Shown here one piece after another: positions 1 through 7,579 of a stretch of 34,691 nt of DNA. The notes under the pieces were generated by a model. The model had not been told where the DNA came from and did not search any database. It saw only the letters and a program-made list of their open reading frames with translations. The stretch covers positions 1 to 34,691 of the forward strand of contig SMDP01000018.1 of NCBI GenBank assembly GCA_012911965.1, read 5' to 3'. The position numbers and the translations under genes are program-made. The first letter of the stretch is position 1; the number at the start of each line of letters is the position of its first letter. The stretch is from Geitlerinema sp. P-1104 (GTDB lineage Bacteria; Cyanobacteriota; Cyanobacteriia; Cyanobacteriales; Geitlerinemataceae).

Positions 1-24
1 GAGAAGGTAATTCAACTATATCAC

Positions 25-95
25 TGCGGCTAAAGCCGCACGAGTCGCGTTTCCGCCCCGGATTAAAATCACGGGGCTACCACGCTCCCGGACTC
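25..95 (-). mobile_element. Nested hairpin element resembling an IS200/IS605 (TnpB) right end, without transposase
   Basis: A small stem, TGCGGCT/AGCCGCA (25-31/34-40), is followed by nested stems: GAGTC 42-46 with GACTC 91-95; GCGT 47-50 with ACGC 82-85; and GCCCCGGATT 55-64 with AATC 67-70 plus CGGGGC 72-77 (A71 bulged). Three mutually nested helices are unlikely to be accidental. Read on the minus strand the element ends in TATAGTTGAA, which resembles right ends and guide-RNA scaffolds of cyanobacterial IS200/IS605 tnpB elements as I remember them. No tnpB adjoins it, because the CHAT gene begins at 127. The structure is seen directly; the transposon assignment is inference. It could instead be an unrelated intergenic repeat or a terminator for a gene left of the window. 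Confidence 0.4.
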
Positions 96-126
96 TTTCA
101 TGTTCACCTCATGGCCCGATTGATTC

Positions 127-1764
127 ATGCTCTCTCCCCAGTTGCCTAGCTTTAACCTAGCGATCGCCCCCCTAACGACGGTTCAAGGTCGTTGTCCCCA
201 GTCTTATGCGATTTGGGTCTTACAAGCGCCCTATACCGGGGGCTATGTTCATCAAGATTGTTCCTGGTCGTCGTCTCTGTCGCAGACCTGGCAGCAATGG
301 CAAGCGTTTTTCTCGGTCAATCCTCTGCCCGTTTCCCCGGCCTTGGCTGGTGTCGTCACCGAGGTCTCGGCGAGACAGCCAGAGGTGGGGCCGTCCTTCG
401 TCACCAGTCACAGCAGCCGCTTAATGCAAGAGTTGGGTCTACAGTTGTGGCAATGGTTGTTTTCGGGGTCTGTTGAGGCGAGTTTCGCTCAGAGTCAGGG
501 GATTGCCCAGGGCCGTGAACTGCCCCTGCGCTTGCGTTTGGATATTCGGGCCCCTGAACTGATGCCGTTACCCTGGGAAATTGCCCAACCCCGGATTGGT
601 AAAGCGGCACTCTCTCTGACACCGCAACTTCTGTTTAGCCGCACAACCTGTGATGTGGACCCACTGGTGTTGCGGCGGGCCCGGCGATCGCTGAATATGC
701 TTCTGGTGTTGGGGAAACCTGAGGCGGAGGATGGGGCCTGTTCTGCTAAGACTCCAATGTTAGCCCTCGACGATGAGGCACAACGGTTAGTGACAATTTT
801 TCAAGCGGCCTCGACTGATGGGGATCAGGTTCCCTATGGTTTAGATATCTTGGTTCAGCCGACGGCGGCTGAGTTGACGCAACAGTTACAGCGTCGGGAG
901 TATCATATCTTTCTCTATGCCGGTCATGGGGCCACGGCACCAGATGGAGGACTTTTGTTTTTAGGGGAGGAGACGACCCTCAGCGGAACGGAACTGGCTC
1001 AGATTTTGGTGCGATCGCAGGTCACCCTGGCGGTGTTCAATACCTGTTGGGGGGCGCAACTCGATTCTCATGATGACCAGTATATTGCCCGCAGTAGTGT
1101 AGCGGAGGTGCTGCTCCATCATGGGGTTCCGGCGGCCTTGGCCATGCGAGATGCGATCGCCGATAGCGAGGCCTTGAGTTTCATTGAACAGTTCGCCGGA
1201 GCGATCGCCCAGGGCCATGCTATTGAGCGGGCCGTGGCGATCGCCCGTCAACAACTCTTGACCTTATATAAATTTAATCAACCGGCCTGGACATTACCCG
1301 TTCTCTACCTGCATCCAGAATTCGATGGCTACCTGCTTGATGGCCCTGAGGCTATGCCAGCGGATCAGCGGCCCACGGAGTTACCTGAAGATGCGTCTAC
1401 TGCCCTAAACCCGTCTCAGGTCAAAGCCTATCTGACCCCCCAAGAGTCCTCAGGCTCCACCCACTCAGGCTTTGAACTGCGAGGGGGACTGATGCGTTTA
1501 GGACGCAGTCAGGATAACGAAGCGATTTTGGTAGAACCTTGGGTGTCTCAGTATCATGCCGAAATTTTTGTGCGACATCTCCCGGATCAGAATCCGACTT
1601 ATGTTCTGCGCGACTTTTCTCGTTATGGAACCTTGATTGAAGAGGACAAGGGTTGGCGCAAAATTCACCATCAGGAAATGGCCCTGACCTCGGGGATGAT
1701 CCTTAAATTTGGCAGTTCTCAGGGACAACCCTGGCAGTTTTGCCTCGCTGACGGAGAATTTTGA
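127..1764 (+). CDS. CHAT-domain caspase-like protease fused to C-terminal FHA domain
   Basis: A 545-aa protein. The N-terminal ~200 residues are a CHAT-associated region. The CHAT peptidase core follows, with the His motif LYAGHG (His267) and the Cys motif FNTCWGA (Cys307), the dyad expected for clan CD caspase-like enzymes. After a linker (about 405-445), residues 448-541 form an FHA phosphothreonine-binding domain, with LMRLGR (455-460), WVSQYHAEI (472-480) and SRYGT (498-502). CHAT proteases are known in bacterial signalling and in gasdermin and Craspase-type defence. The FHA domain suggests recruitment to, or control by, Ser/Thr kinase targets, which is inference. No signal peptide or membrane segment is visible, so it is probably cytoplasmic. 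Start is the ATG at 127 with no clear Shine-Dalgarno. No gasdermin, kinase or effector gene lies within 3 kb. Family assignment is firm; substrate is unknown. Confidence 0.9.
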   Translation: MLSPQLPSFNLAIAPLTTVQGRCPQSYAIWVLQAPYTGGYVHQDCSWSSSLSQTWQQWQAFFSVNPLPVSPALAGVVTEVSARQPEVGPSFVTSHSSRLMQELGLQLWQWLFSGSVEASFAQSQGIAQGRELPLRLRLDIRAPELMPLPWEIAQPRIGKAALSLTPQLLFSRTTCDVDPLVLRRARRSLNMLLVLGKPEAEDGACSAKTPMLALDDEAQRLVTIFQAASTDGDQVPYGLDILVQPTAAELTQQLQRREYHIFLYAGHGATAPDGGLLFLGEETTLSGTELAQILVRSQVTLAVFNTCWGAQLDSHDDQYIARSSVAEVLLHHGVPAALAMRDAIADSEALSFIEQFAGAIAQGHAIERAVAIARQQLLTLYKFNQPAWTLPVLYLHPEFDGYLLDGPEAMPADQRPTELPEDASTALNPSQVKAYLTPQESSGSTHSGFELRGGLMRLGRSQDNEAILVEPWVSQYHAEIFVRHLPDQNPTYVLRDFSRYGTLIEEDKGWRKIHHQEMALTSGMILKFGSSQGQPWQFCLADGEF

Positions 1765-1921
1765 GGTGACGTTGCGGAACATCCAAGTCTCATGCTGTAG
1801 TTGAGATAGTCAGCCCCTAGGACAGTCCCGAAACTGGCCGGTAAAATGTCCGGTAGTCCTAACAGTGATGCTGCTTGCTGACTCGTCTGCGCTCGTCCTC
1901 TAATCGTTTGCCCATACTGTT

Positions 1922-2470
1922 ATGGTTTTATCATCCCGTTCTTCTGCCTGTTCCTCCTCACAAACCCAAGCCGAACTGGATTTACTGGAAACGGTGTTGT
2001 CTGGGGATAACGCCACCTATCCTTGGAATCCCGGTGAATGTGGGGCGTTTGATGAAACTATCGCCCTCGGAGATCCCTTAAAGGTGGATGACTTGAATTT
2101 GGGCGATCGCTCTCCGCTATTTTTTGAGCAACTCGACAGTTGCATGGTGTATGCTCACCTCTGTGAACGATTTGGCGCCCAGGTTCCCACGTCGGTTCTT
2201 AAACGCCTTTGTGACCTGGCTAAACAAACCTGCTCTGAGCAATCCTTGTTAGAGCGGCTTTTGGGCTGTGTGGGGGAGTTATTACCCCAATGGGCCACAG
2301 AGGATTTACAAGTGTTAGCCCGTCCTCTAGCCTATGCGATGAGGGGTCAATCCCAAAAGCTGCCCTTGGACGATCGCCCCTGGGACGACCTATCAAATTT
2401 GGAACAAGCCCGTCTGAGTCTCGTGATGGCTCAGGTGGCATTGCAACAGTTAAATCATCCCCATGACTGA
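1922..2470 (+). CDS. Conserved-looking hypothetical protein (182 aa)
   Basis: I do not recognise this protein. It is 182 aa, soluble, acidic, with no signal peptide or membrane segment. The first 15 residues are Ser/Cys-rich and low complexity, so the true start may be downstream. The rest reads as helical, with a Leu-rich stretch (about 118-135). It uses HIP1 sites and codons like its neighbours, so it is probably a resident gene. Its stop overlaps the start of the following DUF1823 gene by 8 nt (ATGACTGA at 2463-2470), which implies translational coupling and possibly a shared function. The 157 nt between the CHAT gene and this start contain no clear terminator; CCGGTA occurs twice around 1838-1858. 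Confidence 0.75.
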   Translation: MVLSSRSSACSSSQTQAELDLLETVLSGDNATYPWNPGECGAFDETIALGDPLKVDDLNLGDRSPLFFEQLDSCMVYAHLCERFGAQVPTSVLKRLCDLAKQTCSEQSLLERLLGCVGELLPQWATEDLQVLARPLAYAMRGQSQKLPLDDRPWDDLSNLEQARLSLVMAQVALQQLNHPHD

Positions 2471-2837
2471 CCTACCTCCTCTAACAACCGATACCATTTG
2501 GGCGATTCTCAACAAAGATTTAGATAACGACACGGTCAATCGCCTGGTTTGGCATTATTTGGGCTATCGCTATGATGACGCTGCGCAAACTTGGCAGACG
2601 GATCAGGTGGCCGACGATTGGCGGGACACGTATCCCGAACCCCCAGATTTTATTGAAAATCGTCCCCCTAATGTGAAGCTAACCCGCTCAATTCCCAAAG
2701 CTAATAAACAGCTTCTCAAGGAAAAGTTAGGCTTCAAAGGCTATAAGATTGGCGAATTTTCTCCTTTGGAAACTCGCCGAGCCACGATGGCCAACTGGCT
2801 ACTGAGTTACATGGTAGAACACGATCTGCTCTCCTGA
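2463..2837 (+). CDS. DUF1823 family protein
   Basis: A 124-aa soluble protein matching the cyanobacterial DUF1823 family as I recall it: an N-terminal segment with AILNKDLDNDTVNRLVWHYL, a central YPEPPDFIENRPP segment, then VKLTRSIPKANKQLLKEKLG and FKGYKIGEFSPLETRRAT before an Ala/Trp-rich helix. No catalytic motif is evident and the family has no established function. The start ATG lies inside the end of the preceding 182-aa gene, so the two are almost certainly co-transcribed. Length and sequence appear complete. Family assignment is confident; role unknown. Confidence 0.85.
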   Translation: MTDLPPLTTDTIWAILNKDLDNDTVNRLVWHYLGYRYDDAAQTWQTDQVADDWRDTYPEPPDFIENRPPNVKLTRSIPKANKQLLKEKLGFKGYKIGEFSPLETRRATMANWLLSYMVEHDLLS

Positions 2838-2850
2838 TTTTCTCATGCCT

Positions 2851-2889
2851 CTCTCCTCTCGTTCTCTCCTCTCGTTCTCTCCTCTCGTT
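2851..2889. repeat. Tandem 13-bp repeat, three perfect copies
   Basis: The unit CTCTCCTCTCGTT occurs at 2851-2863, 2864-2876 and 2877-2889 without mismatch, immediately before the composite hairpin element. Perfect identity suggests recent slippage expansion. The strand is pyrimidine-rich, and the opposite strand (AACGAGAGGAGAG) resembles the GA-rich repeats at 2979-3035. Confidence 0.9.
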
Positions 2890-2987
2890 CCTTGGCTCTG
2901 CCAAGGAATGCTCCACAGGAGGCTCCGCCTCCCGTAACTAGGCGGCAGAGCCGCCCCAAGAGCGTGTCACGGCTTCAGCCATGACAC
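2888..2987 (-). repeat. Composite four-hairpin repeat element, copy 1
   Basis: Four adjacent hairpins: TTCCTTGGC/GCCAAGGAA (2888-2896/2900-2908), GGAGGC/GCCTCC (2918-2923/2927-2932), GGCGGC/GCCGCC (2941-2946/2950-2955), and GTGTCA-c-GGCT/AGCC-a-TGACAC (2964-2974/2977-2987). Read on the minus strand, the order and sequence match the element at 20904-21005, including linkers such as CTCTTGGG/CCTTAGG and GGAGCAT/AGAGCAT. It lies between the convergent DUF1823 and phosphorylase genes, where it may also terminate transcripts. The structure is seen directly; a mobile or REP-like nature is inference. Confidence 0.8.
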
Positions 2988-3035
2988 GAGAGGGAGGGAG
3001 CCATGACACGAGAGGGAGGGAGCCATGACACGAGG
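2979..3035. repeat. Tandem 22-bp repeat, about 2.6 copies
   Basis: The 22-nt unit beginning CCATGACACGAGAGGGAGGG runs 2979-3000, repeats perfectly at 3001-3022, and recurs as a partial copy from 3023 that degenerates into a G-run (about 3034-3047). The first unit overlaps the 3' arm of the fourth hairpin of the composite element, so the tail of that element appears to have been duplicated. There are no spacers, so it is not a CRISPR array. Confidence 0.85.
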
Positions 3036-3063
3036 GGGGGAGGGGGGATGAGGGAGATGAGAA

Positions 3064-4842
3064 TCAGCCCCCAGGACTATCAAACTTGTTGGTAATCCAC
3101 ATTGATTGATAGGGGTCTAACACCAAATTCTGATAAATATCCGTAATCAGCGTACCACTGATCAAATCACACCAAGGATCGGTACAGACTAAATTCAACT
3201 CTGTTAAGGGCAATTTCTTGGGGCGATCGCTCAAATTATGGATCGAAAAAATACTCTGATCTCGATTCATACTTTGGCGCCAAAAGCCAAACAAGGCTTT
3301 CTTTAAATGTAGCGTGTACTGAGTTGCATTGGGATGAAACGCCGGTTGTTGGCGACGAATCCGAATCAGACGGCTCAACTCCCCCAACACCTGCGCTTGA
3401 GGTGAGCCAGCATCCTCCAACCTTGCCAACAACTGCGCCTCATTCCATTGATGACGATTGATGGAACGATTGCGCCCCGTTTGTGCCATCTTCTCATGGT
3501 CATTCCCCGTGGCTAACAGACTATGGATATAAAACGCAGGAATCCCCTCCAAGGACATCATAATCGTCTGAGAACAGAGGAACCGCTGAATTTGCCATTC
3601 ATCTTCACCCTTGACGGTTCCTTTAAGGGCTTCAAATAGGGAAATATTGATTTCATAGGGACTTTCCGAGCCATCGGACTGTTTCCGCATACTAATTTTG
3701 CCGCCAAACTGTTTCATGGTGGCAATGAGTTGCTCATACTCATCATCCGTGAGTAAACCTTCCGTGGGCCGTAAACCGATGCCATCATGGGAGGCGGTGA
3801 AATTAAAATAGGCACAGCCGAGGGGGGCCGGGGGCATACTCATCATCCAGGTTCGTAAATGCTCGGATTTCCCTTGTAATAGGGCATTGAGCAATAGGGG
3901 AGGCAGGCTAAAGTTATAGATCATGTGCGCTTCATTCCGGTTGCCAAAATAGCTTAAGTTTTCCCGGTTAGGCACGTTGGTTTCTGTAATTAGGGCAATT
4001 TGAGGATTGAGGGTTTGCAGAATTTCCCGCAGAACTTTGATGAGGGCGTGAGTTTGGGGGAGATGAATACAGGGGGTTCCTAATTGTTTCCAAAGATAGC
4101 CAATGGCATCGAGGCGGATATATTTAGCGCCGGCTTGCACGTAGTAGAGCAAAATATCGACAAATTCCATGAACACATCTGGGTTGGCAAAGTTGAGATC
4201 CACCTGATCCTCGCTAAAGGTGGCCCAGATATGTTTTTCTCCCTCGGGTGTCTCGACGCGAACTAAGAGGGGGCTGTTGCGGGGCCGCACCACTTGGGAG
4301 ACATCGCTGTCAGCGTCAACACAGATGAAATAGTCACAACCGGGCTTTGTCCCCTGTTTGAACTGCTGAAACCACTCGCTTTGACTGGAGGTGTGGTTGA
4401 TGACGAGATCGACCATTAAGTTAAACTCGCCGGCGATCGCCTTGATGTCTTCCCAGGTTCCCAGTTCGGCGTTAATGGCCCGATAGTCAATCACCGCAAA
4501 GCCATCATCGGAACTATAGGGACAAAAGGGGAGAATATGAACCCCGGTGATGGTGTCTTTGAGATAGCGCCGTAGGAAGCGCCCCAGGGTGGCCAGGGGT
4601 TTTTCTCCTTCACGGCGGATGCTGTCACCGTAGGTAATCAGAAGGATATTATCCTGACTCCATTTGCCCAAATCCTCGTCGAGGGACTCACTGAGGAGGG
4701 GGGCTAAATGCTCATAAATGCGATCGAGTAGGGATTGGGCCGTCTCCTCGTCATAGACGGATTGCAGGAGGGGCAGGATACGCCGGGTAAAGAGGTCATA
4801 GGGAGGGTTGATGGTGGTGGATGAGGAGATGGATGAACTCAT
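3064..4842 (-). CDS. GH13_18 sugar phosphorylase, probably glucosylglycerol/glucosylglycerate phosphorylase-like
   Basis: A 592-aa cytoplasmic alpha-amylase-fold enzyme. GH13 regions are all present: DLVINHTS (145-152), YIRLDAIGYL with the nucleophile Asp245, ITETNVP with the acid/base Glu287, and ASHDGIG with Asp353. The C-terminal half carries IPAFYIHSLLATGNDHE and TGRNRSINRHQW, features of subfamily 18, which includes sucrose, sucrose-6'-phosphate, glucosylglycerate and glucosylglycerol phosphorylases. The two-residue-shifted HSLLAT-N pattern is closer to the glycerate/glycerol members than to sucrose phosphorylase in my recollection. It would cleave its glucoside with phosphate to alpha-glucose 1-phosphate. 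A glucosylglycerol hydrolase candidate lies at 21114, which supports an osmolyte role. ATG at 4842 has no clear Shine-Dalgarno. Subfamily is confident; exact substrate is not. Confidence 0.82.
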   Translation of the reverse strand: MSSSISSSTTINPPYDLFTRRILPLLQSVYDEETAQSLLDRIYEHLAPLLSESLDEDLGKWSQDNILLITYGDSIRREGEKPLATLGRFLRRYLKDTITGVHILPFCPYSSDDGFAVIDYRAINAELGTWEDIKAIAGEFNLMVDLVINHTSSQSEWFQQFKQGTKPGCDYFICVDADSDVSQVVRPRNSPLLVRVETPEGEKHIWATFSEDQVDLNFANPDVFMEFVDILLYYVQAGAKYIRLDAIGYLWKQLGTPCIHLPQTHALIKVLREILQTLNPQIALITETNVPNRENLSYFGNRNEAHMIYNFSLPPLLLNALLQGKSEHLRTWMMSMPPAPLGCAYFNFTASHDGIGLRPTEGLLTDDEYEQLIATMKQFGGKISMRKQSDGSESPYEINISLFEALKGTVKGEDEWQIQRFLCSQTIMMSLEGIPAFYIHSLLATGNDHEKMAQTGRNRSINRHQWNEAQLLARLEDAGSPQAQVLGELSRLIRIRRQQPAFHPNATQYTLHLKKALFGFWRQSMNRDQSIFSIHNLSDRPKKLPLTELNLVCTDPWCDLISGTLITDIYQNLVLDPYQSMWITNKFDSPGG

Positions 4843-5142
4843 AAGATACAGTTGTGAGTCGATAAATGGGTTTAAGGGTTTAGGTTAAGAGGTTAGCGAT
4901 CGCCAATTTGACGGTTTCGTTACCAGTTGGGGCAAAGATGACCGCCAGTTCGAGCGTTATGTTATGAAAACTTGAAGTTTTGCCCAAAATCCGGCAACCC
5001 TTCCCTAAATTTTGCCATGGGTGATCCCAGCCAGGTGGGGGATGGATTGCCGATGATCCCCTAAAATTCCCATAAAAATCGAGACGCTCCTAGGGAACGT
5101 CTCGATCCGCCGTTGAGCGGTACTCTCGATCATAGATGCCCG
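4843..5142. other. Intergenic region upstream of the phosphorylase gene
   Basis: 300 nt without a gene between hemA and the phosphorylase gene, both on the minus strand. It contains the hemA terminator (5074-5106). The remainder should hold the phosphorylase promoter, but I see no convincing -35/-10 pair or operator. Confidence 0.6.
5074..5106 (-). terminator. Intrinsic terminator of hemA
   Basis: A perfect 9-bp stem, ATCGAGACG (5078-5086) with CGTCTCGAT (5098-5106), has an 11-nt loop. On the minus strand it is followed directly by TTTTT (5074-5078) and ATGGG, and it begins 37 nt past the hemA stop. This is a textbook rho-independent terminator for the glpX-hemA direction. Confidence 0.85.
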
Positions 5143-6429
5143 TTAACTGCGGGCAATTTCTTCTTCGAGTTCTAAGTCAAAGAGAAGATGTAGAGTTTTC
5201 ATGGCGCGGCGGCGAGCTTCAATGTCTTGTTGGGCCCGCAGTTGCACCATGGGGTCATGTAGGATTTTGTTGACAATCCCCCGAGTTAAGGCTTCGATCA
5301 CCTCTTGGTGTTTCTCGGCAAATTCAGCACCGAGACGAGACAGGGCTTTTTCCAGTTCCTGTTCGCGGATGGTTTCGACTTTGCGGCGCAGGCTGCTGAT
5401 GGTGGGGACCGTTTCGAGCGATCGCCACCAGGATTCAAAGCTGGCTAACTCGTCTTCGAGGAGGGTTTCGGCTTCGAGGGCCATCTGACGGCGGCTTTCC
5501 TGGTTTTGGGCCACCACCGCTTTGAGGTCATCGACGTTAAAGCATTGAACCTCCTCCAACTCGCTGACATTGGCGTGAACATTCCGGGGAACCGCAATAT
5601 CGAAGAGCATTAAGCCCGGATGGGCCACGGCCCGTAAGTTATCCGCATGGAGAATTGGCTCCGTGGCACCGGTTCCGGTGAAGACCATATCCGAGTCGGC
5701 CACGGATGCTAACATCTCATCCCAGGGACGGACATTGATATTGGCATCGGGGAACTTAGCGGCCAGTTCCTCGGCTCGCGTTTGAGAGCGGTTGACGAGG
5801 GTGAGGCTATTGGCCCCTTTGGCGATCGCATGTTGCACCAGCAGGCGAGACATTTTGCCAGCCCCGAGAACGCAAAGGCGCTGACTGCCCAAGTTGGGAA
5901 CTTTCATCTGGGCCAACTCAACGGCGGCCGAACTAATAGAAACGGCGCCGGTTCCGATGCTGGTTTCGGTGCGAACTCGTTTGCCGGCACTGATGGACTG
6001 TTTAAATAACTGATTGAGCACTCGTCCCACCCCTTTGTACTTCTGACTGAGCTTATGGGTGGTCTTGACTTGTGCCAGGATCTGTCCTTCACCCAAGACG
6101 AGACTTTCGAGGCCTGCACTCACCCGTAACAGGTGCATGACTGCATCTTGGTGTAACAGGACGAACAAATAGGGACGTAATTGGGGCAGATAAATCCGGG
6201 AACGATCCGCTAGGAACTGGCTCACTTCTCGAACCGCAGGTTCGGTGTCTTTGGCAATGAAATAGATTTCGAGGCGATTACAGGTACTCAGCAGAGCCAC
6301 TTCTTCAATGTTGGGATAGCTCGAAAGCTGGGCGATCGCGGCCTCAATCTGCGGTTCCGGGATACTCAGTTTTTCACGAATTTCGACTGGCGTTGTTTTG
6401 TGGCTTAGCCCAACAACAGCGATATTCAT
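5143..6429 (-). CDS. hemA: Glutamyl-tRNA reductase
   Basis: A 428-aa enzyme that reduces the glutamate of glutamyl-tRNA(Glu) to glutamate-1-semialdehyde with NADPH, the first committed step of tetrapyrrole (chlorophyll, haem, bilin) synthesis. It starts [20 protein letters not shown], the family N-terminus. The nucleophilic Cys50 is in [22 protein letters not shown] (112-122) and the NADPH-binding GAGKMS (189-194) follow, and the C-terminal helical dimerisation domain ends in Glu/Arg-rich helices. A longer reading from 6528 adds 33 residues unlike the family, so I chose the ATG at 6429. It lies 112 nt downstream of glpX on the same strand, an arrangement I recall from other cyanobacteria, and ends before a strong terminator. 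Confidence 0.97.
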   Translation of the reverse strand: MNIAVVGLSHKTTPVEIREKLSIPEPQIEAAIAQLSSYPNIEEVALLSTCNRLEIYFIAKDTEPAVREVSQFLADRSRIYLPQLRPYLFVLLHQDAVMHLLRVSAGLESLVLGEGQILAQVKTTHKLSQKYKGVGRVLNQLFKQSISAGKRVRTETSIGTGAVSISSAAVELAQMKVPNLGSQRLCVLGAGKMSRLLVQHAIAKGANSLTLVNRSQTRAEELAAKFPDANINVRPWDEMLASVADSDMVFTGTGATEPILHADNLRAVAHPGLMLFDIAVPRNVHANVSELEEVQCFNVDDLKAVVAQNQESRRQMALEAETLLEDELASFESWWRSLETVPTISSLRRKVETIREQELEKALSRLGAEFAEKHQEVIEALTRGIVNKILHDPMVQLRAQQDIEARRRAMKTLHLLFDLELEEEIARS

Positions 6430-6541
6430 AATGATTTGGTAAGAGTTTGTTATCAGGGTTGGAGTCGGATCGGAGGGGTTCCCCGTTGGCTCAGTATAAC
6501 GCGAACCTGGGAAACACCCCCGAGTCAAGTCAAATGGCGCT

Positions 6542-7579
6542 CTATTTCAATTGCAAGCGACGGGGTGCGTCGGTCATGTGAACGGTATCGACGAAGCGAG
6601 CCGTTTTACTTTGACTCGAAATGACCAAAGACTGAGTCCGAGCGCCACCGTGGAAGAAGCGCACCCCTTCCATGAGAGTTCCGGGGGTAATCCCGCAGGC
6701 GGCGAACAGGACCGTTTCACCACAGGCGAGTTCATGAGCATCATAGACCTTATCGGGGTCATCAATGCCCATGCTGGACAGACGTTCGAGGTTGCTCTCT
6801 TTGCTCTCACCAATCAGGCCAGTTTTGACCACGGCGGGGTCATAGATGAGTTGTCCTTGGAAGTGACCCCCCAGACAGCGCATAGCAGCGGCGGAAATCA
6901 CCCCTTCAGGAGCGGCGCCAATTCCCATCAGTGCGTGGATGTTGGTTCCGGCGAAGGCGCAGGAGATGGCGGCGGAGACATCACCATCACTAATCAGACG
7001 CACGCGAGCGCCAGCCTGGCGGATTTCTTGAACCAAGTCTTTGTGACGGGGGCGATCCATGACCACAACCACCAATTCCTCGATGGTGCGATCCATGCAG
7101 TCAGCGAGGATGCGCAGGTTTTCCGTGGCGGATTTACGGATGTCTACATGATTTTTAGCCACAGCGGGGGCGGCTAATTTTTTCATGTAGAAGTCCGGTG
7201 CGGCGAACAAACCGCCTTTTTCGGAAATCGCCAACACGGCCATGGACCCATTTTGTCCATAGGCGACGAGGTTGGTTCCTTCACAGGGGTCAACGGCGAT
7301 GTCGATTTCGACGAGTTCGTCGGGGTTACAGTATTGTTTGGCGTTTTCTTGGGTGCAAATGCCGACTTCTTCGCCAATGTAGAGCATGGGGGCATCGTCA
7401 CGCTCCCCTTCTCCAATGACGATACGACCGCGCATATGAATCTGGTTCATACGCTCACGCATGGCTTCAACAGCCACTTGGTCGGCGGTGTTTTTCTCAC
7501 CTTTCCCCATCCAGTGAGCTGAGGCGATCGCCGCCTGCTCAACGACTTCAATAATTTCTAGCCCGAGGGTACTTTCCAC
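6542..7579 (-). CDS. glpX: Class II fructose-1,6-/sedoheptulose-1,7-bisphosphatase
   Basis: A 345-aa protein of full family length. In cyanobacteria this enzyme hydrolyses both fructose-1,6- and sedoheptulose-1,7-bisphosphate in the Calvin cycle. Metal and phosphate motifs of the GlpX fold are present: GEGERDDAP (56-64), DPCEGTN (97-103), ISDGDVS (196-202) and GAAPEGVI (221-228). The start is a GTG at 7579, preceded by GGGAG about 10 nt upstream and a TATAAA-like -10 (minus strand of 7603-7608). The next gene in the same direction is hemA, so both may share a transcript that ends at the terminator near 5090. It faces a 719-nt gene-free region. Confidence 0.96.
   Translation of the reverse strand: MESTLGLEIIEVVEQAAIASAHWMGKGEKNTADQVAVEAMRERMNQIHMRGRIVIGEGERDDAPMLYIGEEVGICTQENAKQYCNPDELVEIDIAVDPCEGTNLVAYGQNGSMAVLAISEKGGLFAAPDFYMKKLAAPAVAKNHVDIRKSATENLRILADCMDRTIEELVVVVMDRPRHKDLVQEIRQAGARVRLISDGDVSAAISCAFAGTNIHALMGIGAAPEGVISAAAMRCLGGHFQGQLIYDPAVVKTGLIGESKESNLERLSSMGIDDPDKVYDAHELACGETVLFAACGITPGTLMEGVRFFHGGARTQSLVISSQSKTARFVDTVHMTDAPRRLQLK

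Noticed and set aside
2979..3035. Possible CRISPR array
   Set aside because: Repeats are directly adjacent without spacers and no cas genes are present; it is a simple tandem repeat.
6551..7177. A 208-aa open frame antisense to glpX
   Set aside because: Fully covered by the well-conserved glpX; composition is that of a shadow frame.
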